A stretch of DNA of 64,000 nucleotides from an uncultured Clostridia bacterium (GCA_946413245.1 CAMKJS010000006.1:1-64000), one strand, 5' to 3'. Numbered from the stretch's first letter, positions 1 to 10,072 are shown. Program-made: numbers and translations. Notes: generated by a model from the letters alone, not told the origin.

Positions 1-50
1 TATTCGGGAAGATTATACCATTGAATCCTGAACTTTCAAACAGGGTATCA

Positions 51-79
51 AAGCTCGCGGCGGGCTTCCGGTTTTTTTT
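51..79 (+). terminator. Intrinsic terminator-like hairpin of an upstream gene
   Basis: AAGCTCG-CGG-CGGGCTT stem-loop followed by CCGG and a run of eight T. Confidence 0.5.
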
Positions 80-197
80 ATGCATTCCCCGCGAAAGACG
101 CTCCTTCCGCCTTCAGATTTGCGGAGGACTATGGTATACTTGGAACGTTGATTTGCTGATTTCCGGATGAATTTGCGTGAGGACTGGAGGTTCGGGC

Positions 198-941
198 ATG
201 AGAATTCTGCTGAGCGGATACGGCGGGCATATGGGCCGCGAGGTGCGGGAATGCGCGGAACGGGTTCCCGGCGCGGCAATCGTGCAGGGCGTGGATCCGA
301 TGTCGGAGGGTGGGGACGCGCTGTGCGTGAAGCACTTCGCCGACTGCGGGGCGGAGGCGGACGTGATCATCGATTTCAGCCATCATTCCCTGACGGGGGA
401 ACTGCTGGATTACGCGGAAGAGAAGGGGTTGCCGGTGGTGCTGGCCACCACGGGGCAGACGCCGGAGGAAAAGGCGCGCATCGGGGAAGCCGCGAAAAAG
501 GTTCCGGTTTTCCTGGCGGCCAACTACAGCCTGGGTATCGCCGTGATGAGCGATCTGGTCAAACGGGTCGTATCCCTGTATCCGGAAGCGGATATCGAGA
601 TTATTGAACAGCATCACAACCGCAAGGCGGACGCGCCCAGCGGAACGGCGCTGGCCCTGTTCCGGGCGGTGCAGGAGGCGCGGCCGGGCGCCGTGGCCGC
701 GGAAGGCCGATCCGGCTACGGGAAACGGACGCCGGAGGAAGTCGGGATTCACGCGGTGCGCGCCGGAAACATCGTGGGGATTCATGAGGTGATGATCTGT
801 ACGCAGAACGAATGCATCACCCTGAAGCATCAGGCGTTCAGCCGCGGCGTTTTCGCCGAGGGAAGCCTGAAGGCGGCGGCCTTCCTGGTGAAGCAGGGAC
901 CGGGGCTGTACGATATGAAGGATTTGCTGAGGGAGGAATAA
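198..941 (+). CDS. dapB: 4-hydroxy-tetrahydrodipicolinate reductase
   Basis: N-terminal MRILLSGYGGHMGREV nucleotide-binding motif, IEIIEQHHNRKADAPSGTAL motif typical of DapB; followed directly by ddh. Confidence 0.95.
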   Translation: MRILLSGYGGHMGREVRECAERVPGAAIVQGVDPMSEGGDALCVKHFADCGAEADVIIDFSHHSLTGELLDYAEEKGLPVVLATTGQTPEEKARIGEAAKKVPVFLAANYSLGIAVMSDLVKRVVSLYPEADIEIIEQHHNRKADAPSGTALALFRAVQEARPGAVAAEGRSGYGKRTPEEVGIHAVRAGNIVGIHEVMICTQNECITLKHQAFSRGVFAEGSLKAAAFLVKQGPGLYDMKDLLREE

Positions 942-946
942 GGCAT

Positions 947-1936
947 ATGGAGAATACCATCAGAATCGGGATTTACGGATACGGCAATCTGGGCCGCGGC
1001 GTGGAGCTGGGCGTACGGCAGAACCCTGACCTGAAGCTGACGGCGGTGTTTACCCGCCGGGATCCCTTGGCGGTCAAGACCCTGACCGGGGTGCCGGTGT
1101 ATGCCGCGGCGGACGCGGAGCAGTTCATCGGCAAAATTGACGTGATGATTCTCTGCGGCGGCAGCGCCAGCGATTTGCCGGAGATGACGCCGAAGATGGC
1201 GAAGCTGTTCAACGTGATCGACTCTTTCGATACCCACGCGCGGATTCCGGAGCATTTCGCCCGGGTGGATCAGGCGGCTTTTTCCGCCTGCCATACGGCG
1301 CTGATCAGCGCCGGCTGGGATCCCGGCCTCTTTTCCCTGGCCCGGCTGTACATGAACAGCGTGCTGGAGGAGGGGAAGGACTACACTTTCTGGGGCCGGG
1401 GCGTGAGCCAGGGCCACAGCGACGCGATCCGCCGGATTCAGGGCGTGAAGGACGCGCGGCAGTATACCGTGCCGGTGGCCGCGGCGCTGGAAAGCGTGCG
1501 CCGGGGAGAAAATCCGGAGCTGACCACCCGCCAGAAACACACCCGGGAATGCTGGGTCGTGGCGGAGGAAGGCGCGGACAAGGCCCGGATCGAAAAAGAG
1601 ATCAAGGAAATGCCCAACTATTTCGCGGATTACGACACGACGGTGAACTTCATCACCGAGGAGGAGATGAAGCGGGATCACGCGGAGCTGCCCCACGGCG
1701 GCCAGGTGATCCGTTGCGGGAGCACCGGCGCGGAGAACGGGCACCGGCACGTGATGGAATTCAGCCTGAAGCTGGATTCGAACCCGGAGTTCACGGCTTC
1801 CGTGCTCCTGGCCTGCGCCCGGGCGGTGGCCCGCATGAACAGCCGCGGGATCTACGGCTGCAAAACCATGTTTGATATTCCGCCGGCGGATCTCTCCCCG
1901 CTCTCTCCGGAGGAGCTGCGGAAGAAGCTGCTGTAA
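947..1936 (+). CDS. ddh: meso-diaminopimelate dehydrogenase
   Basis: MENTIRIGIYGYGNLGRGVE Rossmann start, FNVIDSFDTHARIPEHF and SAGWDPGLFSLARLY motifs; start at ATG 947 rather than the longer ORF start at 812. Confidence 0.93.
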   Translation: MENTIRIGIYGYGNLGRGVELGVRQNPDLKLTAVFTRRDPLAVKTLTGVPVYAAADAEQFIGKIDVMILCGGSASDLPEMTPKMAKLFNVIDSFDTHARIPEHFARVDQAAFSACHTALISAGWDPGLFSLARLYMNSVLEEGKDYTFWGRGVSQGHSDAIRRIQGVKDARQYTVPVAAALESVRRGENPELTTRQKHTRECWVVAEEGADKARIEKEIKEMPNYFADYDTTVNFITEEEMKRDHAELPHGGQVIRCGSTGAENGHRHVMEFSLKLDSNPEFTASVLLACARAVARMNSRGIYGCKTMFDIPPADLSPLSPEELRKKLL

Positions 1937-1944
1937 AGAAAAAA

Positions 1945-1980
1945 CCCCTTTGCCGGTTTCCGGCAAAGGGGAATTGTTTT
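1945..1980. terminator. Bidirectional intrinsic terminator between convergent ddh and GH38
   Basis: CCCCTTTGCCGG-TTT-CCGGCAAAGGGG perfect 12-bp stem with A-run upstream and T-run downstream. Confidence 0.9.
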
Positions 1981-4900
1981 TATTTTGCTATCCGCAGGGT
2001 TTTGACCTCGAAGGTGTGGAAATGCAGCGGGAGGACACCGTCCGTCAGGGGGAGCTCCTCCTGTTTGTTTTCCAGCATGTCGCAGTCCCAGACCTTCGCG
2101 GCGGGGATATTGAGGGTCAGACGGCAGGAGGTGTCCGCCTTTTTGGCTTCGTAGACCCGGAGAATCAGGTCGCCACTGCCGTCCTCCGCGGGCTTGACGG
2201 TATCGATGAAGACGTTGTCCGCGTCCACGGAGAAGGCGCTGAAGCGATCCAGACTGCCATCCGCGACGATCATGGGCACGTTGAGGGAGGCGGCTTCCCG
2301 GACCACCGGGCTGTCCATGAAGGAGCCTTCCCAGCAGGTGACGGAATAGGTGAAGGTGTGTTCACCCTGGTCCGCCCGCATCTCCGGGCAGGCAGCGGCC
2401 CGCAGCAGTGTGAGCTGCAGGGCGTTTCCGTTCATGCTGATGCCGTACTTGCAGTCGTTCAGGACGGCGGCGCCGTGGCTTTCGTCCGCCAGAGCGCTCC
2501 AACGCTGGTTGCACACCTCGAAACGGTCGCTGTCATACAGCCGTGAGCGGTGATTCGGCCGGGCCATATAGCCGAACTGGATCTCGTTCAGACCTTCCGA
2601 CGCCCGGACGTCGCAGGGGAACTCAACCTTCAGCAGGCGGTGCAGCTCATGCCAGTCCACCTTTGTGACGAAGTCGATCCGGCGGCTTCCGGCGGTGAGC
2701 ACGATCTCCTGCTCCAGCGCGGAGTTCTGCAGCTTCCGGGACAGGCGGAGCACCGCCCGGAGGCCGGAGGCTTCCTGCACGGTGAGGGTAACGGGCTCAT
2801 CCAGCTCCACAGGCTGGAAAATATAATTGGAATCGATATCCCACGCGTCGAAGAGGCGCGGAACATCCTTGTACATCAGCAGCCTGTTCATGGGACCGGC
2901 GGCGAATTCCCGGCCGGAGGCCTTGTCTGTCAGGGAAACGATTTCGCCGCGGCTGCTCAGCACGGCCTTCAGGTAGGCGTTTTCCAGCACTGCGCCGGAT
3001 TCGGTCAGGCAGGCCCGGACGGCTTCAGCCGCGGGCGCTTCGGCTTTCTTCGGGAGCAGGGAGACCGCGCCGCAGGAAGGCACGGTGACCAGGGCCAGGA
3101 CTTTCCCTTCCGCTTCCCGGGTGGGCACGGCTTCTCCCTCACGGGTAACCGCGCCGCCGGCAAAGGCCGCCGGAAGCGCAACCACCTCTGTCCGCGGGAA
3201 GGACAGGGAATTGAATACGGTGATGCCGTCTCCGGCGGCCAGCGCGCGGAGCGCCTCATCCCGGACGGCTTCCGCTTCGGAAATGATCCAGCGGTGATCC
3301 CGGCGGGCGTCCTCATACACCTTGCCGATGGAGGATCCGGGCAGGATATCGTGGAACTGGTTCAGCAGCAGCCTCTTCCAGGCCGTGTCCATCCGGGCCA
3401 GGGGATAGGCGTATCCTTTCGCCATGGCCAGGGAGCCCCACATCTCCGCATCCCGGAGAGACAGCTCCGAACGCCGGTTGCCTTTCTTGATGGCCGCCTG
3501 GGAGGTGTACACGCCCCGGTGGGCGGAGAAGTACAGCTCGCCTGCATAGGTGCGGGCGGGACCGCCCTGGGCTTCCATATCCTCAAAGAATTCCACCGGG
3601 CCTTCGATCTTCACCCGGGGCATGCCTTCCAGATCCGTCTCACGCAGCAGATATTCAATATGGTCCCGGGTGGGGCCGCCGCCGCCGTCGCCGTACCCGA
3701 AGGGGAGCAGGAAGGCGCTCAGGTCGCGCTTCTGGACCCGGTTCTTCCAGGTTCCGCAGATTTCCTTCGGATCCGTGCGGTAGGTATAGCTGGTGGGCAG
3801 GAAGGAATCGATCTCCGTGCCGTCGGCGCCGCGCCAGGTGAAGTAATGATGGGGGAAACGCTCGCCCTCGTTGTAGGACCAGAAAATTTTCTGCGTCACC
3901 AGGTATTTGACGCCGGTCTTCTTCAGAATCTGAGGCAGCGCGGCGGAATAGCCGAAGGTGTCCGGCAGCCAGAGCACTACGGAATCCACGCCCATGACGT
4001 CCTTAAACCAGCGCTTGCCGTGCAGCACCTGGCGCACCAGGGATTCGCCGCTGGTCATGTTCGTGTCCGGTTCCACCCACATGGCGCCTTCCGCGATCCA
4101 CTGGCCGGTTTTCTGCGCCTGCACGATGCGGTCGAAGAGCTCCGGATAATGCTCCCGGCACATCTCATAGGCCGCGGGCTGGCTCTGCAGATACCGGTAT
4201 TCCGGATATTTTTCGATCAGGCGGAGCTGCTGGGCGAAGGTACGGCTGGTCTTGCGGCGGGTTTCCGCCATGGGCCACAGCCAGGCCAGGTCCAGGTGCG
4301 CGTTGCCGATGGCGTAGAATACCGGCGCGGTGGTGCCGTTAACAGCTTTCAGTACGGGGCGGAGGGATTCCCGGGCAGCGCGGTATCCGGCAATCCGCTG
4401 TTCCGGCGGTTGCTCGAAGTCCACGAGCAGGGTGGCGGTCTCCAGGGCTTTTGCGATTTTGTCCGCCCGCAGGCTTTCCTGATCTACCTGCTCTCCCAGG
4501 AGGAACAGGGTTCTCAGATCCATGTACAGCTGATAGGCGTCCTCGTTCCAGATGCCGTACGTCATCCTGCCCAGGCAGGCGCGCTCGCCTTCCTTTTTCG
4601 GATCCTGATAGCTGCCGGGAATAACCGGACCGGTGGCGCAGCCGCCCAGCTCGCTCTCCGCGATGAAATGGCCGGCATAGGCTTCGATCAGCAGGTCATA
4701 TTCCGTGCCGGGAACCGCATCAAAGGTCAGGAAATTGTCCACGATATAGTGGTGGGGAACCTCCACCCACTCCGCCCGGCGGGTACCGAAGGAGCGGCCG
4801 TTGATGAAGACGGTGGATTCTCCGCCTGTCTGCAGGTCCAGCGTGACGGCGCGGCCCGCTGCTTCCTCCGGGAGCACGATGCTGCTCCGCATCCAGCAGT

Positions 4901-5105
4901 ATTCCCAGGTGCGCCCCCAACGGGTTCCGGGAGCCATGGGAGCGAATTCGCGGCTCCGGGCTTCCTCCGGGGTCAGATAATCCATGGTCAGGAAGGCTTC
5001 CACGTCGATGGTGCCAATGGGAAGGTACAGGTCTTTTTTCAGGGTGCTGATCCAGTGCTGCAGCCGCTGCTTCCATTCGGAATGCATGTACATTGGTTTT
5101 TCCAC
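1980..5105 (-). CDS. Alpha-mannosidase, GH38 family, no signal peptide
   Basis: FYAIGNAHLDLAWLWPMAETRRK metal-site motif; LWLPDTFGYSAALPQILKK nucleophile region; 1041 aa. Confidence 0.95.
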   Translation of the reverse strand: MEKPMYMHSEWKQRLQHWISTLKKDLYLPIGTIDVEAFLTMDYLTPEEARSREFAPMAPGTRWGRTWEYCWMRSSIVLPEEAAGRAVTLDLQTGGESTVFINGRSFGTRRAEWVEVPHHYIVDNFLTFDAVPGTEYDLLIEAYAGHFIAESELGGCATGPVIPGSYQDPKKEGERACLGRMTYGIWNEDAYQLYMDLRTLFLLGEQVDQESLRADKIAKALETATLLVDFEQPPEQRIAGYRAARESLRPVLKAVNGTTAPVFYAIGNAHLDLAWLWPMAETRRKTSRTFAQQLRLIEKYPEYRYLQSQPAAYEMCREHYPELFDRIVQAQKTGQWIAEGAMWVEPDTNMTSGESLVRQVLHGKRWFKDVMGVDSVVLWLPDTFGYSAALPQILKKTGVKYLVTQKIFWSYNEGERFPHHYFTWRGADGTEIDSFLPTSYTYRTDPKEICGTWKNRVQKRDLSAFLLPFGYGDGGGGPTRDHIEYLLRETDLEGMPRVKIEGPVEFFEDMEAQGGPARTYAGELYFSAHRGVYTSQAAIKKGNRRSELSLRDAEMWGSLAMAKGYAYPLARMDTAWKRLLLNQFHDILPGSSIGKVYEDARRDHRWIISEAEAVRDEALRALAAGDGITVFNSLSFPRTEVVALPAAFAGGAVTREGEAVPTREAEGKVLALVTVPSCGAVSLLPKKAEAPAAEAVRACLTESGAVLENAYLKAVLSSRGEIVSLTDKASGREFAAGPMNRLLMYKDVPRLFDAWDIDSNYIFQPVELDEPVTLTVQEASGLRAVLRLSRKLQNSALEQEIVLTAGSRRIDFVTKVDWHELHRLLKVEFPCDVRASEGLNEIQFGYMARPNHRSRLYDSDRFEVCNQRWSALADESHGAAVLNDCKYGISMNGNALQLTLLRAAACPEMRADQGEHTFTYSVTCWEGSFMDSPVVREAASLNVPMIVADGSLDRFSAFSVDADNVFIDTVKPAEDGSGDLILRVYEAKKADTSCRLTLNIPAAKVWDCDMLENKQEELPLTDGVLPLHFHTFEVKTLRIAK

Positions 5106-5164
5106 TCTCCTTTTTTGATGTATATTTCTTTATTTCGTAATTGGCTGGTCACCCTAACCCCCTG

Positions 5165-5188
5165 CCCCTTCCCCTCAAGGGGAAGGGG
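5165..5188. repeat. G/C-rich palindromic intergenic hairpin
   Basis: CCCCTTCCCCT-CA-AGGGGAAGGGG, perfect 11-bp stem, flanked by ACCCTAACCCCCTG. Confidence 0.6.
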
Positions 5189-5199
5189 AGAAAATATAT

Positions 5200-6552
5200 T
5201 CACTCCATTCGGATGGCGGGGGCCAGCCAGTCCTCTTCCGTGAGGGAATCCGGGAGGTGAATCCGGATGCCATCCTCCGTTTGGGTGAAGGGCAGCTCCG
5301 TCTCCGGGGACAGCAGGGTCAGGCGGCAGACGGGACGCGGCCAGGGGATCAGCAGCCCGGAAGGACGCGGGGCATCCTCCGGCTGGCGCAGCAGGGCATA
5401 GTACGTCTCTCCCTTTCGGGTGAAGGCAAAGGCTCCCGCCTCGTTCGGCTCGGCCATGCGCGTGCCGTAGATCGCCTCGCCGTTATGCCGGAGCCAGCCG
5501 CCCAGGGCGTCCAGAATTCTCACCCCGGCCGCGGGAAGCCGCCCGTCCGGCTGCGGGGCGATGTTCAGCGCCAGGTTCCCGCCGCGGCAGACCACGTCGA
5601 TCAGCAGATGAACTACCTGCCGCGGGGTTTTGTATACCGGGTCGAACCGGTAGGAGAAGGCGTCGCTCAGGGTGACGCAGCTTTCCCAGGGCACGTGAAT
5701 GGGGGAATCGGGCACACTTTGCTCCGGCGTGATGTAATTCTCGTTCTCACCGGTGATGGTCCGGTCCGCGACGATCAGATCCGGCGTAATCTTTCTGGCT
5801 TCCCGCATGAACTCTGAGAGGCGGATATCCTGCCCGTTCTGCGGCCCCACCTGGCCGCCGTCCAGCCAGAGAATGTCCAGCGGCCCGTAATCCCGCACCA
5901 GCTCCATCATCTGCCCGTGGGTGAACTGAACGTATTTCTCCCAGACGTCCGGACGCGCCGCGGGATCGTACGTGGGATTCCGGTCGTACGCCACCGGCTT
6001 TTCCATGCCTTCCGCCCAGTACCAGGGGCAGTGCCAGTCCGGCTTGGAGAAGTAGGCAGCGATCCCCAGCCCCCGGGCCCGGAAGGCGCCGAAGACCGCC
6101 CGGACGATATCCGCGTACCGGTGCGTATGGAAAGGGCAGTCCGGCGCGGTGGATCTGTAATCCGTATACCGGGTGTCGAACAGACAGAAACCGTCATGGT
6201 GCTTGGTGGTGAAAATCAGATAGCGGAAACCGTTCCGCGCGGCCACGTCCGCCCAGATTTCCGGCTGAAGCCGCACCGGGTTGAAGCTCCTGTTCAGGTT
6301 CCGGTACTGCGCTTTGAAGGTATCCGGGTCTTTCTCCCAGTCGATTCCTTCCCGGCTCCAGTCCGCGTCCCCGTCCGAAAGCGGCCAGGATTCGCAGATA
6401 CCGAGCTGGGAATAGATCCCGAAGTGCATCATGATCGCCAGCTTCTGATCCTGAAACCATTCCAGTTTCCGCCGGACAGCCGGATCCTCCGGCCAGACAT
6501 AGGTATCCTCCCGGCTGCATCCGTGCATGCCGTGAATAATGGCATCCGCCAT
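5200..6552 (-). CDS. Alpha-L-fucosidase, GH29 family
   Basis: MMHFGIYSQLG start domain, FTTKHHDGFCLFDT motif, DILWLDGGQVGP nucleophile region. Confidence 0.93.
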   Translation of the reverse strand: MADAIIHGMHGCSREDTYVWPEDPAVRRKLEWFQDQKLAIMMHFGIYSQLGICESWPLSDGDADWSREGIDWEKDPDTFKAQYRNLNRSFNPVRLQPEIWADVAARNGFRYLIFTTKHHDGFCLFDTRYTDYRSTAPDCPFHTHRYADIVRAVFGAFRARGLGIAAYFSKPDWHCPWYWAEGMEKPVAYDRNPTYDPAARPDVWEKYVQFTHGQMMELVRDYGPLDILWLDGGQVGPQNGQDIRLSEFMREARKITPDLIVADRTITGENENYITPEQSVPDSPIHVPWESCVTLSDAFSYRFDPVYKTPRQVVHLLIDVVCRGGNLALNIAPQPDGRLPAAGVRILDALGGWLRHNGEAIYGTRMAEPNEAGAFAFTRKGETYYALLRQPEDAPRPSGLLIPWPRPVCRLTLLSPETELPFTQTEDGIRIHLPDSLTEEDWLAPAIRME

Positions 6553-6555
6553 GGA

Positions 6556-8853
6556 TCAGTCCTCCTTGTTCGTATCCGTATACAGATGAACGGTCAGCGG
6601 CTGATAACAGACCGGGAAACTGACCAGAAGGGTTCCGGTGGGAGCGTGCCACCGGCAGACGTCCGCTTCCAGCTGCCGGCCGTCTTCCGTGAGCGCTTCC
6701 GCCCGGTATACCGGCCGTGGAAGCTTCAGGCGCATGCGGACGCGGATTCCCTCCGCGGTCCGGCAGCGGACGGCATACCCGGCTTCCGTTTCCGTCAGAC
6801 TTTCGAGACGGGCGGTGGAAGCGACCGGACGCGTCTTTTCCGGGCCCGGTTCGTCCAGATCGAAGAGCAGGGCTGTTTTTCCCGGGAGAATTTCCTTTTC
6901 GGTGAGAATCTCATATTCCGGAGAAAACAGATCCGCGAAATGTCCCCGCAGTGTCAGGGGCCTGGAGACAGGGGAGTCCTCCATGACCGCGGCGATCCGG
7001 TAGGGACCGCGCTTCATCAGGAAGGAATTGCGGGGTTCAAAACCGGGAGCCGCCCAGGCGATCACCCGGCGCAGCCATTCGTCCGCCGCTTCCGGGGTCA
7101 GCGTCAGCCGCGCCGGGGATATCCGCAGCACGGCGACCTGCCCCGTGCCGGCGGCATGGATTCCCTCCGCGGGCTCCCGCCCGAGACCCAGCAGCTCACA
7201 CAGATGCTGGGCGGGATGATCAAAGGAAAGGCCTTCCGTGTTCCACCAGGCCGGAGCGGCGTGATACGGATCGCTGCCGTCTCCGACCAGCAGCAGCGTA
7301 CCGCCCGCGCGGACCCAGTCCGCCAGAATTTCATGCTCCCGGGGACTCCGGGGCTTCATCCACTCATAGCTCAGGATGAGGGCGGAGAACCCGGCCAGCG
7401 TGCCCGGATATCGCGGAAGGTTGTCCAGTTGTACCGGCTGCAGCGGAATTCCTGCTTTTACCAGCGGCATGGCCAGCCCGAAGAAATGCGGGAAGGCGCC
7501 GGAGGCGACGTAGTCGTTATACAGGGAGGGATCCGCGGCGATCTGCCGCATGATGGCACGGCTGTCCTCCCCGGTATCCTCTCCGGCCCGCCGGCGGGGC
7601 AGCATGGAAAAGAGGCGGTCGTTCAGCCCTCCGACGCCTCCCGGAGAATGGGGAACGTCATCCGGGAAACTGCGCTGGTACAGGGCGCTGTCCGCCATCA
7701 GCAGGCCGATCCGGGGAGACTCCGGAATAAATCCGGCGTCCGGCTGCTCCATATCGCCCAGCGTCCGGATCAGCGTGGCAATCAGCTCGGCGTATTCCGG
7801 CGGGATGGGCTTGCCTTCTTCCGGCTTCTCCCAGGGCAGGAATCCTTCCTGTTCATTGCGGGAAATCTTGGGATAGAGGCCGTTGAAAATCCGGTCCGGC
7901 CACGGGGCGACCTCGTAGCGGAACACGTCGGGGAACAGGAGGGACGCGGTAACGGTAGCCAGATAATGATCCCGGAAGGATTCCCAGGTATAGGCCGGAT
8001 TGTCCTCCACCGGATCGTGCAGGAACCAGATACGCCGCCCGCTGTTCCTTGCCAGCTCCCGCGCGATGCCGTATTCCAGGAAAGCGGTCTCGAAGGTGCG
8101 CTCTCCATATACCCCGCGATATACGTTGCCGGCCCGGGAGGTCCCGGTCCATACCTGCCCGATGAAACCGTCCACCGCGGGAATCTCCAGCAGGGAGCTT
8201 TCAGGACTCAGAATCTTCCACTGTGTATAATTCAGCAGGGAGTGGGTGGGCACGTATACGGCCAGTTCCCTTCCCAGACTGTGCGCGTATGCTTTCAGGC
8301 CGCCGGCGAGCTGCCCGATCAGGCGCTGAAACAGGAAAGCCTTCAGCGCGGAAGCGCGGATCCGGTTTTCACAGCTGCTGTGGGGCGGCTGCCATTCCTG
8401 CCCGTAGTATTCCAGCCAGGCCCGCCGGAACGCGGGACTGTATCCGCCCGCGTCCCAGAATTCGGGCTCCTCCAGGTGGACGGCTTCGACCCCGGCGTCC
8501 ACCGCGGGCTTCAGCTTCTCCAGCAGAAATTCCCCGAAAGACAGGGTCGGGCAAAGATAGGGCGTGTCCGCGCCGTGCATGATGCGCTTCCCGTTCCGGT
8601 CACACTGGCTTTCGTCCCAGTGGTCCGCGCCGTCCCATTCTCCGTTCAGATAATCGCGGTATCCTCCCCAGCAGCAGCCGGTCATCAGATGCACCACATA
8701 CCCGTGTTCCCGGAAGACACGGACGCGCTCCGGCATGGCTTCGTCCGCGCCGTACACCATGATAAAATCGAACTGCAGATCCGTCCTGGGAGACCAGGGG
8801 CTGTGCTCCTGGCATCCGGTCAGGCACTCGCGGCGGTCATGAATGAAAGCCAT
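6556..8853 (-). CDS. Unassigned glycoside hydrolase-like TIM-barrel protein (765 aa)
   Basis: Barrel-like segment with AVHLEEPEFWDAGGYSPAFRRAWLEYYGQEW, then a Rossmann/flavodoxin-like beta-galactosidase-trimerisation-like segment; co-directional with GH29 and GH38. Confidence 0.6.
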   Translation of the reverse strand: MAFIHDRRECLTGCQEHSPWSPRTDLQFDFIMVYGADEAMPERVRVFREHGYVVHLMTGCCWGGYRDYLNGEWDGADHWDESQCDRNGKRIMHGADTPYLCPTLSFGEFLLEKLKPAVDAGVEAVHLEEPEFWDAGGYSPAFRRAWLEYYGQEWQPPHSSCENRIRASALKAFLFQRLIGQLAGGLKAYAHSLGRELAVYVPTHSLLNYTQWKILSPESSLLEIPAVDGFIGQVWTGTSRAGNVYRGVYGERTFETAFLEYGIARELARNSGRRIWFLHDPVEDNPAYTWESFRDHYLATVTASLLFPDVFRYEVAPWPDRIFNGLYPKISRNEQEGFLPWEKPEEGKPIPPEYAELIATLIRTLGDMEQPDAGFIPESPRIGLLMADSALYQRSFPDDVPHSPGGVGGLNDRLFSMLPRRRAGEDTGEDSRAIMRQIAADPSLYNDYVASGAFPHFFGLAMPLVKAGIPLQPVQLDNLPRYPGTLAGFSALILSYEWMKPRSPREHEILADWVRAGGTLLLVGDGSDPYHAAPAWWNTEGLSFDHPAQHLCELLGLGREPAEGIHAAGTGQVAVLRISPARLTLTPEAADEWLRRVIAWAAPGFEPRNSFLMKRGPYRIAAVMEDSPVSRPLTLRGHFADLFSPEYEILTEKEILPGKTALLFDLDEPGPEKTRPVASTARLESLTETEAGYAVRCRTAEGIRVRMRLKLPRPVYRAEALTEDGRQLEADVCRWHAPTGTLLVSFPVCYQPLTVHLYTDTNKED

Positions 8854-9063
8854 CGGTCATTCTCCCTGTGCGCTGTATTCTGTAAACGATCCCTTTCCTG
8901 CGCATGATTGTATCATGGATGAACAAAAAAACAAAGATCAAAAAGCAGGGGTAAAGTCAAAAATTTGCTCTTTCCGAAAGGAGAAAAATGGTATATAGTG
9001 AATAACAGGAAACGCAGAATCGTCTGCTGAAAAACGAACAGAGAAAAAGGGGAGGATACGTAT

Positions 9064-10056
9064 ATGGCGAAGATTATCGGAAACGCGATTCCAAACATGC
9101 CCTGGGAGGACAAGCCGGAAGGATACCGGGATCCGGTATGGCGGTACTCGGGGAATCCGGTCATCGGCCGGAACGGTAACGCGCGGTCTAACAGCGTGTT
9201 CAACAGCGCGGTGGTTCCGTACAAGGATGGGTTTGCCGGCGTGTTCCGGTGCGACAGCCGCTCCATCTCCATGGATCTGTTCGCCGGCTTTTCCCCGGAC
9301 GGGATTCACTGGACAATTGACGACGACTGCCTGGTGATGGAAGGCGCGGACGACGAGGTTCTGCGGAAGGAATACCGCTACGACGCACGGATTATTCCGC
9401 TGGAGGGCCGCTACTACATTACCTGGTGCAACGGGTATCACGGCCCCACCATCGGCGTGGCCTGGACAGAGGATTTCCGGACGTTCCACCAGCTGGAGAA
9501 CGCGTTCCTGCCCTATAACCGCAACGGCGTGCTGTTTCCCCGCAAAATCGGCGGCATGTATATGATGCTCTCCCGGCCTTCCGATACCGGCCATACGCCC
9601 TTCGGGGACATCTATCTGAGCCAGTCGAAGGATCTCGAGTTCTGGGGCCGGCACCGCTTCGTGTTCGGCACATGGGGAGGCAACGCTTCCGCATGGCAGG
9701 CCACCAAGGTGGGTCCGGGGCCCGCTCCGATCGAGACGGACGAAGGCTGGCTGCTGATTTATCACGGGGTGCTGAATACCTGCAACGGTTTCGTGTACCG
9801 GATGGGCTGCGCCCTGCTGGACCTGGAGCAGCCATGGAAGGTGTTGTACCGCAGCGCGGATTACATCCTGGCGCCGTGGGAAATCTACGAATGCGTCGGA
9901 GACGTTCCCAACGTCACCTTCCCCTGCGCGGCACTGGCGGACGCGGACACCGGGCGGATCGCGATCTACTACGGATGCGCGGATACCGTGACGGGCCTGG
10001 CCTTTACCACCGTGGACGAACTGATCGCGCATATGAAGGCGCATCCTCTGAAATAA
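9064..10056 (+). CDS. GH130 family glycoside phosphorylase (probable beta-1,4-mannosyl-GlcNAc phosphorylase type)
   Basis: SNSVFNSAVVPYKDGFAGVFRCD, YDARIIPLEGRYYITWCNGYHGPTIGVA and LIYHGVLNTCNGFVYRMG motifs typical of GH130. Confidence 0.88.
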   Translation: MAKIIGNAIPNMPWEDKPEGYRDPVWRYSGNPVIGRNGNARSNSVFNSAVVPYKDGFAGVFRCDSRSISMDLFAGFSPDGIHWTIDDDCLVMEGADDEVLRKEYRYDARIIPLEGRYYITWCNGYHGPTIGVAWTEDFRTFHQLENAFLPYNRNGVLFPRKIGGMYMMLSRPSDTGHTPFGDIYLSQSKDLEFWGRHRFVFGTWGGNASAWQATKVGPGPAPIETDEGWLLIYHGVLNTCNGFVYRMGCALLDLEQPWKVLYRSADYILAPWEIYECVGDVPNVTFPCAALADADTGRIAIYYGCADTVTGLAFTTVDELIAHMKAHPLK

Positions 10057-10072
10057 TCCATACCGCACACGG

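Noticed and set aside
80-197. Lysine riboswitch upstream of dapB
   Set aside because: The leader is short and I cannot find the multi-helix lysine aptamer pattern.
812-946. N-terminal extension of Ddh from the longer ORF
   Set aside because: Overlaps dapB in another frame; conserved Ddh start MENTIRIGIYGYGNLG is at 947.
5917-8907. 996-aa plus-strand ORF opposite GH29/765-aa genes (also 897-aa at 2550-5243, 947-aa at 41312-44155, 716-aa at 47085-49235, 691-aa at 15466-17541)
   Set aside because: Shadow ORFs mirroring codon bias; no recognisable domains, no suitable RBS, and the sense ORFs are convincing.
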